Positions 5,395 to 6,983 of a stretch of 6,983 nt of DNA are shown piece after piece. Position 1 is the stretch's first letter, and each line of letters begins with the position of its first letter. Below the pieces are notes generated by a model. It had not been told where the DNA came from and made no database searches. It saw only the letters and a list, made by a program, of their open reading frames with translations. The position numbers and the translations under genes are program-made. This stretch comes from Anaerolineales bacterium (GTDB lineage Bacteria > Chloroflexota > Anaerolineae > Anaerolineales > DRMV01), in contig WFVP01000194.1 of NCBI GenBank assembly GCA_015491595.1, forward strand, positions 1 through 6,983, given 5' to 3'.

Positions 5395-6160
5395 GGGATT
5401 CCGGAGGATGCGTCGGGGCCTGGTCTGGGCCTTTCGAGGTCGTCATGTGCTCGTCACGTTGCTCGTCGTGGCGGCCTCGGGAGTCATGGTGCGTTTGGGG
5501 TTCTGGCAATTGGACCGGCTGGCCCAGCGGCGGGCCTACAACGCGCGCGTCCTGGCCCAGCTGACCTCGCCGGAGGTGGACTTGAACCGAGAGGCCCTGA
5601 CCATCGAAGACCCGGAGGCTTACCGGTACCGGGGCGCGTTCGTGCGGGGCCGTTTCGTGCCTGAAGACGAAATCTTGGTGCGCAACCGCTTCTATCAGGG
5701 CCGTCCGGGATACCGCGTGCTCACCCCCTTGCGGATAGAGGGCTTCTCGGAACCATGGGTTGTGATGGTGGACCGCGGGTGGATGCCCGAACCCCTTCCC
5801 GAGTTCGTGCCCCCTCCACCCCAGGGGACGGTGGAGGTCCACGGTTATTTGATGCCGGGGGAGACGGCCCCCGACAACGCCACGCCACCCGCTGAAGGGG
5901 AAGCCTGGTTCTGGATTGACCTGCGCATGCTGGACGACCGGCGACCCTATCGGGTGCTTCCCTTTTATCTGGTGCAAACGCCGCCGGAGGGAGAGGTGGA
6001 TACCACTCCACCCATTCAAAGCCCCCGGCAGGTCACCCTCACCGAAGGCCCCCACCTGGGCTATGCCATCCAATGGTTCCTGTTCGCCGCGGTGCTTCCC
6101 CTGGTGTACCTCTACCAGGTCGGCAAGGAAGGCAAGTCGGACCCTACGGCGCGGGGGTGA
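5387..6160 (+). CDS. surf1: SURF1 family cytochrome oxidase assembly protein
   Basis: 257 residues with the standard SURF1 layout: an N-terminal membrane span (about 20-38), a large outward-facing domain, and a C-terminal span (about 227-243). Family motifs are all present: GFWQLDRLAQRRAYN from residue 38; YRYRGAF; LVRNRFYQGRPGYRVLTPL; VDRGWMP; and H223-LGYAIQWF just before the last span. SURF1 (Shy1 in yeast) promotes heme a insertion into subunit I of aa3-type oxidases, and bacterial forms bind heme a. The start at 5387 has the excellent Shine-Dalgarno GGGGAGGT (5372-5379). The later in-frame ATG at 5408 has its GGAGG directly adjacent, which is too close. It overlaps the YtkA-like gene by 8 bases, and its last 17 bases overlap the convergent minus-strand gene. 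Together with ctaG it implies an aa3/caa3-type oxidase in this organism. Confidence 0.95.
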   Translation: MREGFRRMRRGLVWAFRGRHVLVTLLVVAASGVMVRLGFWQLDRLAQRRAYNARVLAQLTSPEVDLNREALTIEDPEAYRYRGAFVRGRFVPEDEILVRNRFYQGRPGYRVLTPLRIEGFSEPWVVMVDRGWMPEPLPEFVPPPPQGTVEVHGYLMPGETAPDNATPPAEGEAWFWIDLRMLDDRRPYRVLPFYLVQTPPEGEVDTTPPIQSPRQVTLTEGPHLGYAIQWFLFAAVLPLVYLYQVGKEGKSDPTARG

Positions 6161-6983
6161 GGGCCACTTCGCGTATGCGCACTTCTGCAATGAGCAGGAA
6201 GCCCCCCTCTTTCGGCAGGGTCACGGCGCGCAACGTGTCCATCCCCTGGGCCACTTCCCCGATGACGGTGACTTGGTTCTTCCAGGCAGGTACTTCGGCC
6301 AGCAGGATGGCCATTCGGGGGCTGTTCCATCCCGGGCTTTCCGGCAGCAACACCACCCGGCCTGCCTGGAGGGGAACGGCCGGCGCCTCCCAGGGAATCA
6401 AAAAGCCAGGGTGGCCGTATCCGGTATTGGAGGGGTCTCCCAGATAGAGTGCCTGTCCTGGGATGATGTCGTAAATGCCCATGCCCTGATACCATCCTTC
6501 CTGGGCCAGGAACACCACCGCGTTCACGCCCTGAGGCGCCCATTGGGGCTCCAGGCGGAGGGAGACCGGACCCATGGGAAGGCGCAAGTCCAGGAAGTAG
6601 AGGCGGTCGGGTTTCACGCGAGTAGGGGGACAGCTTGTGCACCGGCGTTGCTCCAACTGGTTGAGGGCCACCACCGTGCGCAACGCCTCGTACGTCGGAG
6701 GCCCGGGAAACCATTCGCCGTTGAGGAAGAGCATGGGTGCGGCTTCCAGCCCCAGGGCCTGACCCGCCTTCCAGGCCCGGTAGGCCAGGGCCTGGATGTC
6801 CGGGTCCGTAAGGTCTTGGGTGAAGCGAGCCAAATCCAGGTCCAGCGTTCGAGCCATGGATAGCAGGTAATCCGGGAACGCTTCGGGGTCCATCTCCCGC
6901 CATTCCGCCTGATGGGTGTAGAGATAGCGGTGGGCCTCCCAGAAACGACCCTGCCGGGCGGCGGCCTCCACGGCCTGCACGGC
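6144..6983 (-). CDS. DsbA-like/cyclophilin-like fusion protein, N-terminus outside window
   Basis: 279 residues are visible. The frame stays open to the right edge, so the GTG at 6980-6978 is probably internal and a signal peptide and any active-site CxxC lie outside. Visible residues 1-112 match the back half of a DsbA/Thioredoxin_4 domain: EAAARQGRFWEAHRYLY, an all-helical insert, and AAPMLFLNG with the cis-proline Pro83. A linker holds CTSCPP (Cys115 and Cys118). From about 125 to the end lies a cyclophilin-type domain (VNAVVFLAQEGWYQG, IIPG, LGDPSNTGYGHPGF, VIGEVAQGMDTL). The catalytic residues look lost: the FHRVIPGF arginine is Asp172, and the NS..QFF segment is NSPRMAILL. I therefore predict little or no prolyl isomerase activity. 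The protein is likely exported and may fold or oxidise secreted proteins. It converges on surf1 with a 17-base overlap. Fusions of this kind are, as I recall, known in Chloroflexota. Confidence 0.85.
   Translation of the reverse strand, partial: AVQAVEAAARQGRFWEAHRYLYTHQAEWREMDPEAFPDYLLSMARTLDLDLARFTQDLTDPDIQALAYRAWKAGQALGLEAAPMLFLNGEWFPGPPTYEALRTVVALNQLEQRRCTSCPPTRVKPDRLYFLDLRLPMGPVSLRLEPQWAPQGVNAVVFLAQEGWYQGMGIYDIIPGQALYLGDPSNTGYGHPGFLIPWEAPAVPLQAGRVVLLPESPGWNSPRMAILLAEVPAWKNQVTVIGEVAQGMDTLRAVTLPKEGGFLLIAEVRIREVALTPAP

Noticed and set aside
5916..6863. Plus-strand open frame of 315 codons running through the end of surf1 and opposite the DsbA-cyclophilin gene
   Set aside because: No domain pattern, and it conflicts with the clear SURF1 C-terminus and the minus-strand thioredoxin/cyclophilin motifs; a shadow frame.

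Overview
The window is a GC-rich, gene-dense stretch of bacterial chromosome with no RNA genes, mobile elements or CRISPR arrays that I can see. Gene content and protein style suggest an aerobic, probably thermophilic member of the Chloroflexota (Anaerolineae-like). The clues are an L,D-transpeptidase with an HGTYWHNN..SNGCIN active site, a DsbA-cyclophilin fusion, and oxidase assembly factors of the CtaG and SURF1 types. The taxonomic call is inference from family resemblance, not a database result.

Layout, left to right: the C-terminal part of an L,D-transpeptidase (1-576). Then a co-directional run ccdA, a TlpA/ResA-like thiol oxidoreductase, a glutaredoxin-fold/DUF2085 membrane fusion protein, and pgeF (646-3832), closely spaced or overlapping. 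Two hairpins and a candidate -10 element (3797-3931) separate this run from a second block, ctaG, a YtkA-like secreted/anchored protein and surf1 (3977-6160), whose genes overlap by 4 and 8 bases. Finally a convergent minus-strand gene, cut by the right window edge, encodes a DsbA-like domain joined to a cyclophilin-like domain. Its stop codon lies inside the end of surf1.

The common theme is biogenesis of extracytoplasmic redox proteins, above all the heme-copper (aa3/caa3-type) cytochrome oxidase. CcdA moves reducing equivalents across the membrane. The TlpA/ResA-like protein would use them on the outer face, for example to reduce cytochrome c heme-binding cysteines or the CuA-site cysteines of oxidase subunit II. 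CtaG and SURF1 are assembly factors for the CuB and heme a sites. The YtkA-like protein may handle copper. The oxidase subunits are not in the window. The least understood gene is the DUF2085 fusion, whose glutaredoxin-like domain has no cysteines and whose membrane domain has conserved-looking Cys/His positions. It is the best candidate here for an undescribed function, although the window overall looks like a fairly ordinary respiratory maturation locus.
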